64,000 nt of DNA from Drosophila miranda (taxonomy: Eukaryota; Arthropoda; Insecta; Diptera; Drosophilidae). The position numbers were made by a program, and so were the translations under genes. Numbering within the stretch: position 1 is the stretch's first letter; every line of letters begins with the position of its first letter. Of the stretch, positions 63,768 to 64,000 are shown piece after piece. Under the pieces are notes generated by a model, which ran no database searches, was not told where the DNA came from, and saw only the letters and a list, made by a program, of their open reading frames with translations. Location: assembly GCF_003369915.1 (NCBI RefSeq), contig NC_046674.1:26291657-26355656 (forward strand), written 5' to 3'.

Positions 63768-64000
63768 TTTAGTAAAGCATTCGACTCTGCAAACCAGCGC
63801 ATAAACTTGACCTTTTAGGGTTTCCGCCCAACCTGCTGAGATGGATTTCTAGCTATCTTTGTTCCAGGTCGCAAAGAGTCCTCTTCAAAAACTCCCTCTC
63901 TTTACCAGTAAAGGTTTCTTCGGGAGTACCACAGGGCAGCCATCTAGGCCCCTTACTCTTCACACTCTTTATTATTGGTATTACTTGCCTTCGGTATTAA
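63768..64000 (+). mobile_element. Non-LTR retrotransposon fragment, unit 3 (runs off window)
   Basis: The same 5' truncation point and RT start (FSKAFDS) as unit 2. It is cut by the window end. Confidence 0.8.

Larger units (their letters stand above)
62411..64000 (+). repeat. Tandem unit 3, truncated at window end
   Basis: It starts within the 3' part of the DINE-like element (tgtagccaaaagcacgaaat) and repeats unit 2 at offset 6498: hairpin 62574-62597, minisatellite 62713-62897, short ORF (from 63050, with a 4-bp atat insertion at 63156), a 37-bp deletion near 63360, P fragment 63498-63767 and LINE from about 63768. It continues beyond the window, so the copy number of the array is unknown. 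Confidence 0.85.

Overview
The window is insect genomic DNA, almost certainly Drosophila. It has split genes with short consensus introns, CAG/GCN-rich coding repeats, dense CA/CT microsatellites, DRE and Motif-1 promoter words, P-element sequences and DINE/SGM-type Helitron-like repeats. The gene set (a Bar-class homeobox gene, Aven, a ChaC enzyme and tomosyn) is, from memory, X-linked (Muller A) in D. melanogaster. Tandem P-homologous sequences together with long GTCY-core DINE/SGM-like repeats point to the obscura species group. I cannot name the species.

Layout. 1-6842: a three-exon Bar-class homeobox gene whose 25-codon first exon carries an Eh1/FIL-type repressor motif. 7950-8684: an intronless SPEF1/CLAMP-type calponin-homology-like protein. 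9300-17245: about 8 kb of non-coding, purine-rich DNA with no gene I can support. 17246-18363: a three-exon gene of unknown function, convergent with an Aven homologue on the minus strand (18766-19767). Aven is divergent from a ChaC-family gamma-glutamylcyclotransferase (21234-22238). 22880-46765: tomosyn, with a DRE-bearing candidate promoter, about 5 kb of 5' leader/intron and coding exons from 27968. Every exon junction could be phased by hand. The model closes in frame with either of two mutually exclusive 13th exons (36710-37772 or 41549-42248), giving about 1523 or 1402 residues.

46398-64000: directly abutting tomosyn is a head-to-tail array of transposon-rich units. Unit 1 (46398-53852) contains the authentic last tomosyn exon, which encodes the R-SNARE motif. 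Unit 2 (53853-62410) carries a nearly identical second copy of that exon and a complete-looking DINE/SGM-like element. Unit 3 starts inside that element (62411) and runs off the window. Each complete unit carries, in order, a 32-bp-type minisatellite, an unidentified short ORF, a P-transposase 3' fragment split by a 5'-truncated non-LTR retrotransposon, an internally deleted KP-like P element with good terminal inverted repeats and an 8-bp target duplication, an LDL-receptor-class-A-like gene fragment, and further unidentified ORFs. The two P copies share one target duplication, so the element was amplified with the unit. Their coding lesions differ (a 73-bp deletion in the THAP exon of copy 1, a 1-bp frameshift in exon 1 of copy 2).

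No CRISPR, tRNA or rRNA genes were recognised. All exon boundaries are hand-read from splice consensus and reading phase. Family names come from motif recognition, not database searches.
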